Shown: positions 11,753-24,807, counted from the stretch's first letter. The stretch is 64,000 nt of DNA from Tanypteryx hageni (GCA_028673005.1 CM054117.1:32026561-32090560); one strand, 5' to 3'. The notes: generated by a model not told the origin, from the sequence alone. Translations and numbers: made by a program.

Positions 11753-12066
11753 CAAGGGTGGCTAACCTGGACCTGAGCAGGAGCCACACTACTGCAATGT
11801 ACATCACCGAAGAGCCGCATAAACATGTAATGAGCTGATAAAATATATACATAATATAGCTGCCGGCGCATATCATAATAATATTAAAAACAAAAACTTA
11901 CTCTTTTATTTGGCGGGGCTTCTGGTACTCTTTGAATTCTACAATTCTCTTACACATTATAATCGGAAAATTACGGCATATGTAAGGCAGTCAAAGTTTT
12001 CAATAGCCTCATATCAACTCTCAAAGAACCGCATGCGGCTCCAGAGCTGTCGGTTGGCCACTCCTG
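11753..12066. mobile_element. 314-bp hAT-type MITE
   Basis: The left end reads CAAGGGTGGCTAACC and the right end, reverse-complemented, CAGGAGTGGCCAACC (12 of 15). The right subterminal region has the GCATGCGGCTC-type block usual in this group. Flanking 8-mers are ggattatg (11745-11752) and ggatgaag (12067-12074), matching at 6 of 8, consistent with a decayed 8-bp target duplication. No transposase. Confidence 0.65.
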
Positions 12067-12104
12067 GGATGAAGTATACGCTCATGCGACCGGAAATACA
12101 ACCC

Positions 12105-12197
12105 GCATTTTAATTGGTCTGAAAGAGGCCACGCCAGAAACGGGCGATCCCGGTTCGAGCCTCCGTAATGGCAGAAGTTTTCTCGTCCCCAGCGTTT
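12105..12197 (+). mobile_element. tRNA-derived SINE remnant
   Basis: A Pol III B-box-like ggttcgagcc sits at 12152-12161, preceded by 'cgggcgatccc' and followed by 'tccgtaatggcag' and a T-rich tail. This order resembles the 3' half of the tRNA-like head of arthropod SINEs. The A-box half is unclear, so the copy is partial. Confidence 0.4.
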
Positions 12198-12299
12198 AGA
12201 TTTTTTCTTATTGATCGGATTATGGCGCGCGTAACGGCGAGACCCAGGACAGGTCGTAGAGCGCCTTACATCCACTCACGCTGATAAAGACCACCACCC

Positions 12300-13300
12300 C
12301 CAATATGGTAATGCGTCTCTCTCTCTTCCAACCCCTCCCGCCTTTATACCCTAGCCCCCCGCTCCCCGCTTCTACTCCCGATCCCTGATCACTCCTAATC
12401 CCTGGGTCCGGCTCGCGCTAATGGAGTCTGCCGCGTTATCGATGTCCACGGTCGGGTGGAGATCGATGTATCACCACGCGCTCCCATAACGAGTCGTCTG
12501 GATAGAGAGTTAGGGCGAGATAGAAGAAGAAAAAGGAGAGAGATACTTTCCTATCACGACGGTGAGAGAGAGCGGAGAAAATTACGAATAACTCGGTTTT
12601 CCACTTGGGAGTAAGGCCACACTTTACGCTAACCCTTCGAATTTTCTTTTATTTTCCTTTCTCTAACCTTTCCTTTTCTTTCGGTAATAGAGAAAGGGAG
12701 AACAAAGGATAGAAAATTCTCTCTCCCTCTCTCTCTTTTACTTTCTCCTTTTCTCTTTCTCCTACTCCACCTTTTCTCTCTCCCTCTCTCTCTCTCTCCC
12801 CCTCCATCTTCGTTACAGGAGGGCACTTAACAGACGGAGAGAGGAGAGGAGGAGAGCGGGGGTGGAGGACAGAAAGGGTGCGGCGGGAGACAGCGGTGGG
12901 GTGAGGAGAGAGAGAGAGAGAGAGAGAGTGGAGGGAGAGGCAGAGGGTGGGTCTGGAACACGCGCGTGTTAAATGCGGATGGAGCGTAATACGTCTCTCT
13001 ACCCCCTCCTCCCTCCCTCCCCCTTTCCTCCCCCCATTCCTTTCCCCCCTCCCCTCCGCCGCCACTCTGACGCAACTCCCATAATAGGGATACGACAGAG
13101 GGAGAGGGATGGCGGCGACGCCGGGGAAGAGGTTCGTGTTTGTGCCGAGGGTGGCGCCCTAATTGCTTCGCGTGCGGACGCCATTACGATCCACCTCTTC
13201 CCACCACCCTCTCCGAAAACCCTCTTTGCGATGCTCCTTTAGGCGGCGGGACGAATTGCTTCTTGGCCCCGCTGAAAGGAAAGTCCGATCCGCGGTAATA
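12300..13300. repeat. Strand-asymmetric C+T / G+A block with CpG
   Basis: C+T-rich from about 12630 to 12815, then G+A-rich from about 12830 to 12960 including a GA run at 12906-12928, then C-rich to about 13070. The several overlapping open frames on both strands are low-complexity readings of this composition. No domain is present in any of them. GA repeats can bind GAGA factor in insects, but no promoter was identified. Confidence 0.6.
12906..12928. repeat. (GA)n microsatellite
   Basis: Pure GA run in the middle of a purine-rich block. Confidence 0.9.
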
Positions 13301-16160
13301 TTGTCTGGATTGGTTATTGATCGGATGAGTAATTTTATCGAATGTCTTAGTCCTCTTATTAAAAAAATTGGTTTTAATAAAGTCGTAAACTTAAAAATAA
13401 GTTATCCAGTTATTATTCACTCGCATCGTTGGCGTCATTACTGCAGCGCCATCGGAAACAAGCAGGAAATCGATGAAGAATCATAATTGAGATTTCTCGA
13501 GCGGAACGTGAAGCACATTTGCAAATATTTTGTATCCTCATCTATTAAACAATACGTAAGTGCTGCAAGTCATCGGAGAAAATAAGTTTGAATATGATCA
13601 TACTATTTTTGCAAATACAAGGTCGAGTAAAAATAACCAGATGTAAAGTTCCAGCCCATTTTCCAAATTGTGTGGGATTTTTTCCATCACGTTAGACGTC
13701 AGAATTCATTATGAAAATGCTCCGACATCAGTATTCAATCGTTTATTTTATTTGCTTCAGGAGAAGATATACGATACGGCGAGTTAAATGTACTATATTA
13801 ACGACCGTACAAAACCAACGATCGCCATTTCGCATTTTCGGTAGTCATTTCATTTTGCGTCGCCATCGGTGATGTACTCGCACAACGGCGCCGACTTCCG
13901 AAAATTACGATTCCGCTTTCCCATAAAAAATGTTGAAAATTCAAATCATTCTCGACGAGTTGTAACAATTTTATCCGCTACAAAAATCGGCCATTTCAGC
14001 GATCCCTATCGACATGTTTCAAAACTCGTCAATTTTCCGGTCCATTTGGCGAAGTTTCCAACCGTGGCGGTGACATAATTAGACAGCAAGGGGACATCTT
14101 CGAGACGTCTCACAACTTCATCAGTCCCTGATTGACAGGCATTTTCTTTCCCGTGATGCCATAGCCACTCGTGCGTGACTAGAAACCTTGAGAGGAAACT
14201 CTTTTCAACAGAGAAGAAGAAGCGGAGGAAAAAGAAGACGACGACGTCTCTCTCCTCCTTCGGGGAGGAGGGAGGGAGAGGGAGATGGGAAGGGAGAGGG
14301 GGGAGGAGTAGGGGGAGGGTTGGGGGACCCGTTTTAGGAACTCGAAAAGCAACAGTGGCTGCGAACCTAACTTCTGTTTTTAAGTATTCGGTTCACGCTC
14401 GCCTCCACGGTCTCTCATGTCCCGAATTTGCCTTGAAAAATTAACCTCTCCGAGTTAAAGCACGGACGTTTTTCGGATTCCCATTGTGCCACCGTTCTTT
14501 CTAAAGTGCTCCTTTACGGAGGGGAAACCGTCCAATGAGAGATATATTTGGTTACGGCCGAGGCACTAAGGCAATGCGTCTGTCAGAGGTGGCGGTCGTG
14601 TCTGTGGCAGCACTTCTTTTCGATCGGGAAAAAATGCGAGTTAAATAAAAAGAAGAACGACGAAAGGGGAAGGAAAAAAACGTGGAAGGAGTCCGTGGCC
14701 TGATTTCAAAGGATTGTAAGAAGGCGGACGCCATATTAGGAATGCGACGAGGGAGAACAATGCGCTGCAAACGAATATCGCGTAAAAATGGAGTATATTC
14801 TCGGTATCGTTTAGCTGCTGGTATTGCGAAAGTTCTTTTGGGTCACTTTTCTCTACTTGCCCATTTTGGTATAGCGGTATTTTTTTTAATCGATTGCTTT
14901 AATCACGGCGTTGACTTATCTGAAATAAAGGATGCTTGAAGTCGATACAGCAAATTAGTGAAGGAAAGTACCATCGAAAATTATTTGAGTTATCTAAAAG
15001 GGTGATCATTCCGATAGATGAATTATTAAAAAAGGTTAATAGAAAAAAACAGTCAAAATGCGTTTCATTGAGCGTCAAAAAACTATAAATCTATCAATTT
15101 TATTACGGATAACTTCTTTCAGTTTATATCAAATGATATTTTGTAGAATTAACTACATATTGATTATTTAGTATTTACTTCTTAAAATACATTTGAGATA
15201 TATAGCCACATTTTTGCTTTAAGTAGCTTTTGATGGCAAAAATTTATCGTTATGACTTCCATAAAAAAACTTCAATAAAAATAAACTTTTCGCTTATTTT
15301 TTACGCTTCGCGTAATTATTAAATATCCGAACCAACTACCCTAAAAATCAAGCGTAGACTTTATTTGAAACTCACTGCTGTTGTATGTCTTATGGTTTGA
15401 AATGCAATAAATATGACCGATTTTGCTGTGTTAGCATGAATCTCTATTTTATGGCGAAAATTTAATTTTGTTTACTATATAGAGTTTTCTATTGCCTCAT
15501 TTAATACGATTTCCAATTGCGCCGAAAATAAATTCGTTTGAAAAGATATAGTTTAATTTGATAACGACGTCGAAATCAAATCCTTACTTATTTCTCATAT
15601 GAAATAATTCTTATTTTCGTAGCACAAAGATCATTACTCAGAAGTGGTCTTCCGTCTGAATACTGTGTTCTCCTCTTTTTACATGTTTTCCACAATGTAT
15701 TTTTGAAGGTCTCTTTGAAAAGTATTTTATCCATCTAATAATATGCTGTTATCTTTGAGGTCTGACAATGTCGACGTTAAACGGGAGGGACGTTTACTTC
15801 TATAGAAACTATGGAATAAAATATCCAAGGAAAATAGCTGTGACTGAAACGTAGCAAAAATATCCGCAACCCATATGTGAAAGTTTCTTATGTTGAAACT
15901 TTGAGGTTGGATTTCGAAGAAAAACGCCTCAATTGAAAATTAACCTTACTGGAGCTATCCAACCCAGGTCATCGGTTTTATAATCTTAATTAGCGTGGCT
16001 GCGTAGTAAGAATTGTACTTATAACGCTTACTGATTTAAGTATACAATATTAGCCGGATGGGCCGGGATATCGTCCACATTATCCACCTTGCAGACATTA
16101 GCCTTGGAATAATGATAAAGAATTTTCCTGTACCAATACTGATTGCGACGCATGGAGTTT
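13301..16160. other. Non-coding stretch with a G+A-rich patch
   Basis: No gene recognised. A purine-rich patch lies at about 14205-14330. The interval 13700-14100 is of moderate GC with many CpG and could be regulatory, but nothing specific is seen. From 14950 to 15960 the DNA is AT-rich and featureless. Confidence 0.45.
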
Positions 16161-16189
16161 TTATTGCGAGATAAATGTTCACCAGAAAA

Positions 16190-17400
16190 GCGTCTGGGAA
16201 ATCACGAGGAGGAAGAGAGTTCGACCGATAAGGCGGCGAGAGCGACAAAAAAGCAAATAACGAAAGCGAAATAGAGGCGAACTAGATTCGAAAGAAATGA
16301 GCAACGCCGAGGAGATAAAAAGAAAGTCGGCAAATATGGAAAGAGATGAGGAGGCGATAGGCACGGGACGATGACAACCGAGAAGAAAAACACAATCTGA
16401 TAGAGGAGGGAACATCGAGAAGGCATCGAAGCACACATGATCGAGTGTGTGCTGCTGAGGACTCTGTTTGTGATCTTTAGACCACAATAGCGGCGTTGAA
16501 GGGGGCCTCCAGAACACGAAAAAACGTAAAAAGAACATGAATTCAATGACGGACCACTTTACGGACGTTTAGACGCCGGGTGAGACAGAAAGAAATGCTT
16601 CGCTGAATAATACTGTCACTCAATTCTAAATTTTGACTCGGGAAATCAAGCGCAGCGCGTGAAAAACGTAAGAAAAATAACATTCGAATACTTCAGGGGA
16701 GAAAAATTCGCTCGCGCATGGCGAGAACAGGTAGAGGGAAAAAATCTGTCGGGAGACGGTATTCTTATCGACATGTGGCGTCCTCTAAGCGGCGTGATCT
16801 GAATTAAAAACATCGTCCTTCCCCCAATAGGGCATGTAGAGAGAGAGGGAGAGGGAGTTAAGTAGATCGCCCTGTCCGAAGATTCGACGGGCGAGAGAGA
16901 TGGTGGGTGGGAGTGGGGGAAGAAACTTAAAGAAAAAAAATTCTTTGGAGGAGGCGAGAGAGGGAACGGGGGAATGAGAGGATATAAAAGTGAGGGCGAT
17001 GAAGAGAATGATGATATGAAGTAAAACATGCGAAAATCTGTCCGTCACCCGAGCCGTCGGCCATTTGTCCTCCCGACGCTGTCCCTCAGTCCGGTGGTAT
17101 CACGCGTCCCCCGCTCTAAAACGCTCTTCGCTGGAAGATTGATTGAACAGCCGCTCCGAAACTTGTCCACTCCCCCTCCCCCTCTGCCCCACCCCATATC
17201 TCCGCCCTGGTCCTTTTACTCCCTCTCCCCCTCTCCGTGCTCCCGTTCGCCCTTCTCCGCCCACCTCCTACGATTCTTCCGCCCCCTTCTCCTTTCCATA
17301 ATCAAACCTCCCTTTTAACAAGGGCTATCCCTTTCGATAGTCTTTTTTTTTCAATCCTCCCCTTCTGCTTTTCCGCACGTCACTCCCTCAAATGGTCCAT
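16190..17400. repeat. Purine-rich then pyrimidine-rich asymmetric block
   Basis: The plus strand is G+A-biased from about 16190 to 17000, then C+T-biased from about 17040 to 17400. The 114-127-residue minus-strand frames here are Ser/Phe/Leu-rich translations of that bias with no domain. Confidence 0.55.
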
Positions 17401-20100
17401 TGAACTCTAACCTGTTACCTTAGAGCTTTCATCAATCTTGAGGTGACGTGAACTTTTTTGTTATCTTACGGATTTTTTTAAATCGAACACCCCGGTTTAG
17501 TTTTTTTTGCTCCAATTAATTTTTTTTGAAGGACGTTGCATTTTCACCCCCCCCCCCCATGTCGTTCCTCGTTTTAATCTTTTTTTATATCGGTTGAAAC
17601 CGTATTGACGAGGGTTTATCAATTAATTGTGTGTGCGAATATTGTACTATTTGGACGCGTTCTTTGACCGCAATTAGCTTTCATTTCGCGCTTCGCCTTA
17701 AATTCATGAATAATTTATTTGGCTGTAATAAATATTTAAGAGTCGTTCAATAAATAATAAAGGAATTATTTAATCTCTAGAGTGATAAGACGGAAACTAG
17801 CGTATAACGAGACACTATAATTAAATTAGAAAAAATGTACGCTTTATGCGTGCGTCGTGTTTTATCCAGGCATTTATCAACGTTTTATTTGAACAATACT
17901 AACCCTATAAAAACGGATATGCGTGAAGATAGTCATTTTCTATATTCCAGCAATTTTCAGAAAACGTTTCTAAGGTGAATAGTCTACTAGTCGAAGGAAA
18001 AAGTTGTTCGTTCGTTTCTAGTGGAGTAATAAGGTCTAGTTGAGTACGTCTACAACCTCTGGAGTTCATATAATAAAATTTTAAAAATAAATATCGTACA
18101 AATGTTTCCAGTCGCGAAGCTGTACATATATGCGCACAGACATACGGAAACATTACTTATTATAGTTTCGTTAATGAACACGCATGAATGGTACCGTAAT
18201 TCATTCTGTAAGATTATCGTGGAGTGAAATGAAGTTAAGAAAAACTCATTTTATAGCATAATCCTAAAATCCTAGATATAATTTGCTTACAAAAATAGAC
18301 AAAAGATTTTTAATTTTTCCTTTTCGTTCCATAAAAACCTTTTCACTTGATATAATACACTCAAAAGCTGAAAATGTAAGTCTGCAATAAATCCAAAACC
18401 ATATGAAGAACACGGAGGAGTTTTAATAGAAAGCAGTTTTTATTCAATCCGATGCATTTCGGCGAGGCATAAACATATATAATCTTGGAAGAGAATTAGT
18501 TTATCCTCGCTAATGGTTAATCCTATGCAAGAATTTCATTACACTTCATCTTGAACCGTAAAAGTTGGAGAAAATGATAAGGAGTTGAACTTTGTATCTT
18601 AATCTTGTGCACAAATGAATTGAAAATACAAAACGAGCAAGACTGCTGCACATTGAAGAGCGAATCGCCTGGAATATGGTTCGCCTAAGGATTTCCCAAT
18701 CCGGTTCGGCACGGTATGGAAGATAAAGAAGCACTTAACGACCGACAGAGATCCCTTTTTCCTCCCCCTCTACTCAAGGAAGGAATGTTGCGAGAGGAGT
18801 CCGGTAGCTGCGGAAAAGAACAACGTGGGGAAAACCTTTTACACTCCACAGATTGCATACCCAAGTAACACAAACGTGCCATGGACAAACGCCAAAGCAT
18901 GCTGTCGGAAATTGTTGAATACGCGGGTCCTGGACCAATGCACAGAGGATTGGTACGGAGAATGCCAAACGGCCGGCGAAGGAAGAACGGTTCGTTAACA
19001 AATTCCTGGAGTCACCGAGACGGCGGGACGACCTTTGAATTCCAACACGGATGATGAGCAATACTTGTAAAAGGGTTTTTACAACCATCGAATACCGCCG
19101 GCGCCCAAGGCTGTGAAGTACATGCCCGAAAAGTGAAATGGAACAAATCACTTGGAACATATTATTGGGGAAATACCCTAGATGTGACGCCTAGGGGAAA
19201 AAATGAAGTACATCGACGGGTCTAAATCCTAAAAAGTAAACAATGCTGAAAAATCTAAAATTCAGTTTGCAACACACACAGTAAACTCTCTATTTGCTGG
19301 ATGCCTTGGAACCGAGCCTATTCCTATTAATTGGTATGACTATTTATAGATACCATGGTACACATAAATGAAAGACTAAGTAAATATTCAGGTAGTAAAG
19401 AAAACACCGATGAGAAAAGTCGATACACTGTTAAGTAACTCAAATAATACTACACTGAATATGCCAGTATTTAATAGGAATACTATAAGTAAATACCGTG
19501 CCGTGTACGCATGCAATGCAGCGTATAAAACTTTTAAGTTATAAGTTTTGAAAATTTCGGTATTCCGATTCGAGTAATCGGGAGTTTACTGTACCTTGGA
19601 AGATTCGCGATTTGCGTGTTATATGACATAACCAGGCCGCTGAGTAACTCATAAATCAGCCAGAACTGCGATGGCAAAGAGTTATGTTCGAGCGAAAATA
19701 TTTTGAGCGATTACTTGAAGAAATGGATATTTTAAAATTACGACTTTATGGAAGAGTTCTACAGCCAACAAAAGTTTCTTTCAAATTGTATTTATTTCCA
19801 CCGAGCGACCTTTACAAGAGCAGCGGGATCCTCATAATCGCAATCATTTATAGTAAATATGCTCTCCGATAGAGCATTTCTAGAAAATTTCCGTTTCATG
19901 TTCTTATGCCGGTAAAATTCTTTCACGCAAGGCAAGCCGCGGTACGCAATATATGAAATGCGCGTCACAATCATGAAATCTTCTCGACATATCCCGTATT
20001 CAGCCACGATCCATACGCAACGGAACGAAGCTCCTACCTTTCTGTTTTCATGCTGAGAACTTTTATCCTAAAACAGAGACATCCTACATTCCTTCAATCC
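17401..20100. other. Non-coding stretch
   Basis: Contains a C homopolymer (17547-17558). A moderately GC-rich segment lies at about 18680-19160. Its minus-strand frame of 128 residues (18774-19160) has no recognisable domain. Otherwise AT-rich with no gene seen. Confidence 0.45.
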
Positions 20101-20720
20101 TCCATTTTCCCCTACCCCTAAGTGATCAGAACGAGTATCATCTCCGATGCCAACAACCATGCACGGCACAGACCCAACCCATCCCCTTCTTCCTTCCCCC
20201 CTCCCCCCCCACTTACCCTACGATCCATTCCACCTTTCGATGGGAACACCGGCTCCACTGATGCACCCATCACTCACTGGAACGGTCGTATAGCTTCGTG
20301 TGTGTGTGCGAGAGAGGAGGTAAGGGGGTGGGGGAGGGATGTGGCGGGTGGTGGTATTGAGGGGAAAGGGGGGGGGGGGGTTGATATCGCTCTACTCGGC
20401 CGTTCGCCGTAAGTGGCTCGGGGACTGCTATTCCTACTCTCCCGTGTGCCCGCATCTCCTCCCTCCCTTCCTCCATCACCTCCCTCCCTCCTTTCCTCTC
20501 CCACTCCTCCCCGATACAACTCGACGCGGCGGGATATCGGACGCAGGGTGAGCTACGTTGGGGGCGGAATGAGGAGGAGGGCTGACTGCTGCTTGCGAGC
20601 CGTCTGAGCTGGATGGGTTTTGATTGCGGGAAAATGTCGGAGGGAAGGGAGGAGAGACGGAATGGAGGGAGGGAGGAGAGACGTAAGGGAGGGAGAAGGA
20701 AAAGCGATGAGGAATCAGGT
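20101..20720. repeat. CpG-rich block with G/C homopolymers and purine tracts
   Basis: C-rich to about 20230, G-rich at 20320-20380 including a 13-nt G run (20368-20380), C+T-rich at about 20455-20515 and G+A-rich at 20630-20715. The many overlapping short frames are composition artefacts. Confidence 0.6.
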
Positions 20721-21730
20721 CGTTAAGCATATTGTTGGAAAAGTATGGGAGACGCGAGCTAGTTATATATTTTTCTAATGGTTGAGCCTGTTATTTACGT
20801 TCGATTCCCCTCTAGCGGGCCGGTAATATCCAGTGTAAATTTTATTAGGGTTTTTAAAGGGTCGTCGTTATCCTGAGATTTGAATCATGGTCACATTACT
20901 CCATTCGCTCCATGGGGGGTTACGCATTCCTAGGTTTTTTGTTCGGTCTTAAGTAGGAAATTTATTCGAACGAATTTGAGGTGCTGCCTAATCCCTTTGA
21001 ATTTTTTGATCAAATGTAATAAAAACTCCTACATTTTACCTATATAATTATTATATCTTCCGCAAAGACGCAATATACGGCGACTCGCTATGTTGAATTT
21101 AATAAAATGAAATTTATTATGAGGATTATAAGATCTCGAAATTTTTCGAAATGTAACATTAAAATAATAATATATGCTTTCTCTCTAGTGATCTTGCTTC
21201 AGTAATTTTTAATCTCTAGTATTTTCTGCGAAATTATTAAGCCTTTTAATTTTGCCAAATTAAAGAATTAACTGGTCGCCTCTTATACTCCATTTGTTTT
21301 TACACCTCGTTAGTTAGGTATTTATACTCATGATATGTTTTCGTAGGTAGTGTGCCAGTAATTTTTATTGGCTATCTGTAACTTCTTTACGGCAAGAAAT
21401 ACTTCATTCCGCATGTAATTGTTCTTTTAGAGTCCAATAACTTTTTCTTGTGTACTGAGTAGTTCTCATACAAAAATTATTTTCACCTGAAATAACGCAA
21501 TTTTGTTAATTTTCCTTAAAATAATTCGCGTTGATTTCAACCACAGGTAAAGACGCAAAAACCTAAAATTTTAGACATTTTTATGCTAACATGTTGCTTC
21601 TATAATGAGCCTCACCACCATAATATACTGGAAGGATCCAATGTCTTGAATGCAGGACAGCAGAGAAGATATTTATGATTGCGCATAGTTTTTTATGTAT
21701 GTATTCATTCCTTAAAGTGAAGCGGGCAAG
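20721..21730. other. AT-rich non-coding stretch
   Basis: No gene, tRNA or paired ends seen. Confidence 0.5.
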
Positions 21731-21737
21731 AAGTGAC

Positions 21738-21987
21738 GTGACACCTGTTGGTGAAAAGTTGAAATACTCAAGCGTCCAGATAACTTAACGAGCGCCAGGG
21801 AACCTACGGATCGTTTAAAAAAGGAGAGCGACGATTATCTCTAGGATCTAACATAAATTCTTATCCCAGCCTCTTTCATTTTCTCCTTCCTTTTTTTTAT
21901 TAAGCGCACTGGTGGGAGCTCGAAGTGAGTGAAAAAACTGACCTGACATCTGCTGGTGAAAAGTTGAAATACTCGGGTGTCCGTTTG
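21738..21987 (+). repeat. Direct repeat pair about 214 bp apart
   Basis: The block 'ctgttggtgaaaagttgaaatactc' with flanking similarity at about 21738-21780 recurs as 'ctgctggtgaaaagttgaaatactc' at about 21945-21987. Similar words just upstream (aagcg, gaagtga) suggest a duplicated ~214-bp segment rather than two short words. Confidence 0.6.
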
Positions 21988-22079
21988 TGTGGCTATGTGT
22001 GTCGGAAACCATCACGACTGCCGGTGAATAATTGTGTGAAATAAGGAGAGAAAAAGAGCGTGTGTCTGTATGTGTGGTC

Positions 22080-23040
22080 AAGAAAGGAATATATAAAAAC
22101 GGGATAGAGAAGAATGAGGAAGGAGGAGAGATGATATAAAAAGGAAAGAGGCGGAAGAAGACGAGGAAGAGGAGGAGGGAGTTATGCGATGGATGAGATG
22201 TCTTGGCGGGACGGGTGAGACGATTAGGAGTGGTCGAATCTCTCAGAGTTGGACGGCAGTCGTAAAAGGACACAGTGGGGGAGAGAGAGAGGGGGGGGAG
22301 ATATATGGAGGAGAAGAAACAAAGAGGAGATAGAGGAAGAAGAGGTGGAGGGAGAGATGGAAGAGAGAGAGAGGAGTAGAGTAGGAGAGAGGAATAGAAG
22401 ACGGATGGAAGTGATAGAGAGTAGTCAAAGGGAAAGGCGGTAAACAAGGAAAAAGAAAAAAATTGAAGAGGGAGAGACGGAGGAAGAGAGAAATTAGATT
22501 AGATATGGTCTTTATTTGGGGCGAGACTAGAACTAGACTAGAAAGTCCCATCATCCACCTAACCCCTCGTCATGACACAAATATAATAATACATTCAAGA
22601 ATGAACAATAATATAATAACAGTACAATAACTGTAAAAAGATAATAATTGTGTTGAAAAAACAACAAAAAAACCCACTGCATGAAAACACCCACATAGAA
22701 GGGGGGTGTGAAAAACCTACGAAACCGACTAAAGCTCACTAAACAAATCATCATATGTGGAACTATAACATATAAGGTAAACATACACAAAGAGAGGAGA
22801 GGAGGGAGAAGAAGAGGAGTGAGAGAAAAACAGGAAAGAAGAAAGACAAGGAAAAAATCTGGATTAGTGCTACCCGCGCGTGCCATAAAAGGTAGGGAAG
22901 ATGGAAATAGGAGAGGGGAGAAAAGTGAGAGTGGGGGAGGGAGAGGGATGGAGGGAGGGAGGGAGGAGGGAGGGGGGAGGGAGGGAGAGAGTACGGGGAG
23001 AGAACAAGAGAGGGGGGAGGAGAAATAGATGGAAGTAACA
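22080..23040. repeat. Long purine-rich (GA/GGA) tract region
   Basis: The plus strand is dominated by G and A over two blocks, about 22080-22490 and 22780-23040. An AT-rich interval at 22510-22780 separates them. Minus-strand frames of up to 199 residues here are Ser/Pro/Leu/Phe repeats without a domain. The tract could form triplex DNA or bind GAGA-type factors. Confidence 0.7.
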
Positions 23041-24807
23041 TGGATTGAGAAAGTGTACTTAAGGATTCTCGTAAAAGGAAATTTGTCCTTTGGATACGAA
23101 AAAAGAAACTAAATCGGGAATGGCTACTGAGAGTGATGGAGGGAGGGGCAGCAATCGTAATGAAAAGTGGGACTAACCTTTGGCCCGAGTGAGTCCGTCA
23201 GGGCGGAAGTAAACTCGTATGTAATTTTGAAGGCAAGATGAAAAGTGTTAACTGATATTGAGAGCTGAGCTTTAAAGCCATCTGACTGGCGATATGTTTT
23301 CTGGGGCGATTATTTCAAGTTTTCACACGAGACTGTTATTCTTTGTCATTAATAGAGAATGGCGCTGAAGTTACATGCTTATCCACGATCCGATAAGTAG
23401 GCTTTTGCTTACTTTAAAACCTGAAATATGAGACAGTTATTTGCCGTCTCAGAACTATTTATTAAGGTCTTTTCTCAATATTTATCAAGCCAACGACACA
23501 ATACGTTGTAAGACGTGCTAAAATGGCAGTTTTGGATGCTATCGAAACACGCCGGTAAGAAGTGTAAATTGATTTGATAAAATGTATACAATACATCTCC
23601 AATTTAAATCTCTAATATGAAATAGGCTGAGATTTTAAACTCTTTGTGTTACTAAGTCACAAATGCCAAAAAAGGATTTACAAGTGACAATGGACAGGAG
23701 AAATGACAAAGAAATCGAAAACGTGCCAAATGATCTAATCGTCCATTTATTGGCATAAGCTACAATAATGGAACTATTTTATTGATTGTCGTATATCAGA
23801 TTTATAGAGTGGCGGTGCCAAATATGTATTTGAGGTCACTCGATATAATAAAACGGAATTGAAATCCATAGTGAAAAATATACAAAGATCATGACAGACT
23901 AAAAGATTATCTGACTTTTATTCAAAGAAAGAGTGGATGAAAACATTCATTTAATGATTAATATGGGTAGCTACCGAAGCTCAGGGAAAAATCAGATGTA
24001 CTGGTCCTCGCAAGATGCTGTATTCTAAAAATTAATATGGAAAAAAATACAATTGGATATGAAAAATAAATAATGAGTGTGGAAGATGTTCTTAACTGAG
24101 AGTAGGTTTGTAGAATTATTTGAAAAATTCTGGACACAAAACTACTCCAATGAAATTAACCCCCTTAAGGCGATGCGCTTGGCTGTGTTAAGCACTGATA
24201 TGAGTTACAATCAAACTTTAAAAATGTCAATCTTTAACCAATCATTGGCAGGTACCAAGAAAATAAAATACGTGACGCCTGCAGCCGTGAAACAATTTAA
24301 CCTGGGCAATTTTTTTCATACCAAGATGCCAGCCATAGAAATTAGTAGCCAGAACCGATATCAAAAGAAAATAATCAGTGTGCAGTATCTTTACGCAGAA
24401 ACATTCTCCAAGTCGTTAGTAATCTTAGAGAAAAAAATAACGGGTCTAAAATGATTATAAAAATAGTTTGGGATACAGTAAAAATAGCAGCAGGCGCGAC
24501 ATGGCCAGAAGATAGCCGTTACTTTTCAATATCCCGTTTAAATCATATTTGAAAATCAAAATGTTTAAAGAAACGGAAAGTTAATTGTGCAGAAAAGTAA
24601 CGGATATATTTTAGGGGAATTTATGTGAGTTCATTCCAGTTATAGGATGCACTCAACAATATACGTAAATATGGCGGACGGAGAATGTGAGGCGATCCAT
24701 CTTATAATTTGCCTGAAATAAAAATTATTCTTGAGTGAAATATAACGGGATACATATGCAATAAAAATAATTTTAAAAAAAACAAGGAAAACGCAGAAAA
24801 AAAAATT
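23041..24807. other. AT-rich non-coding stretch
   Basis: A plus-strand frame of 125 residues at 24077-24454 is of mixed composition rather than low complexity. It has no domain I recognise, no splice or promoter context, and lies in ordinary AT-rich DNA, so I leave it uncalled. Confidence 0.4.
24796..24805 (-). terminator. Pol III oligo-T terminator of tRNA-Ser(UGA)
   Basis: A run of A on the plus strand (T on the transcribed strand sense) begins within 3-4 nt of the tRNA 3' end. Confidence 0.8.

Noticed and set aside
18546..19160. Cluster of minus-strand frames in a GC-richer segment
   Set aside because: The frames overlap in different phases and show no protein motif. The GC content explains their lengths.
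21848..22447. 199-residue minus-strand open frame
   Set aside because: Ser/Pro/Leu/Phe-rich reading of the purine-rich tract. G+A-rich DNA rarely produces stops in some frames by chance.
24077..24454. 125-residue plus-strand frame of ordinary composition
   Set aside because: No recognised domain or splice signals. Length is within chance expectation for 64 kb, so not called as a gene.
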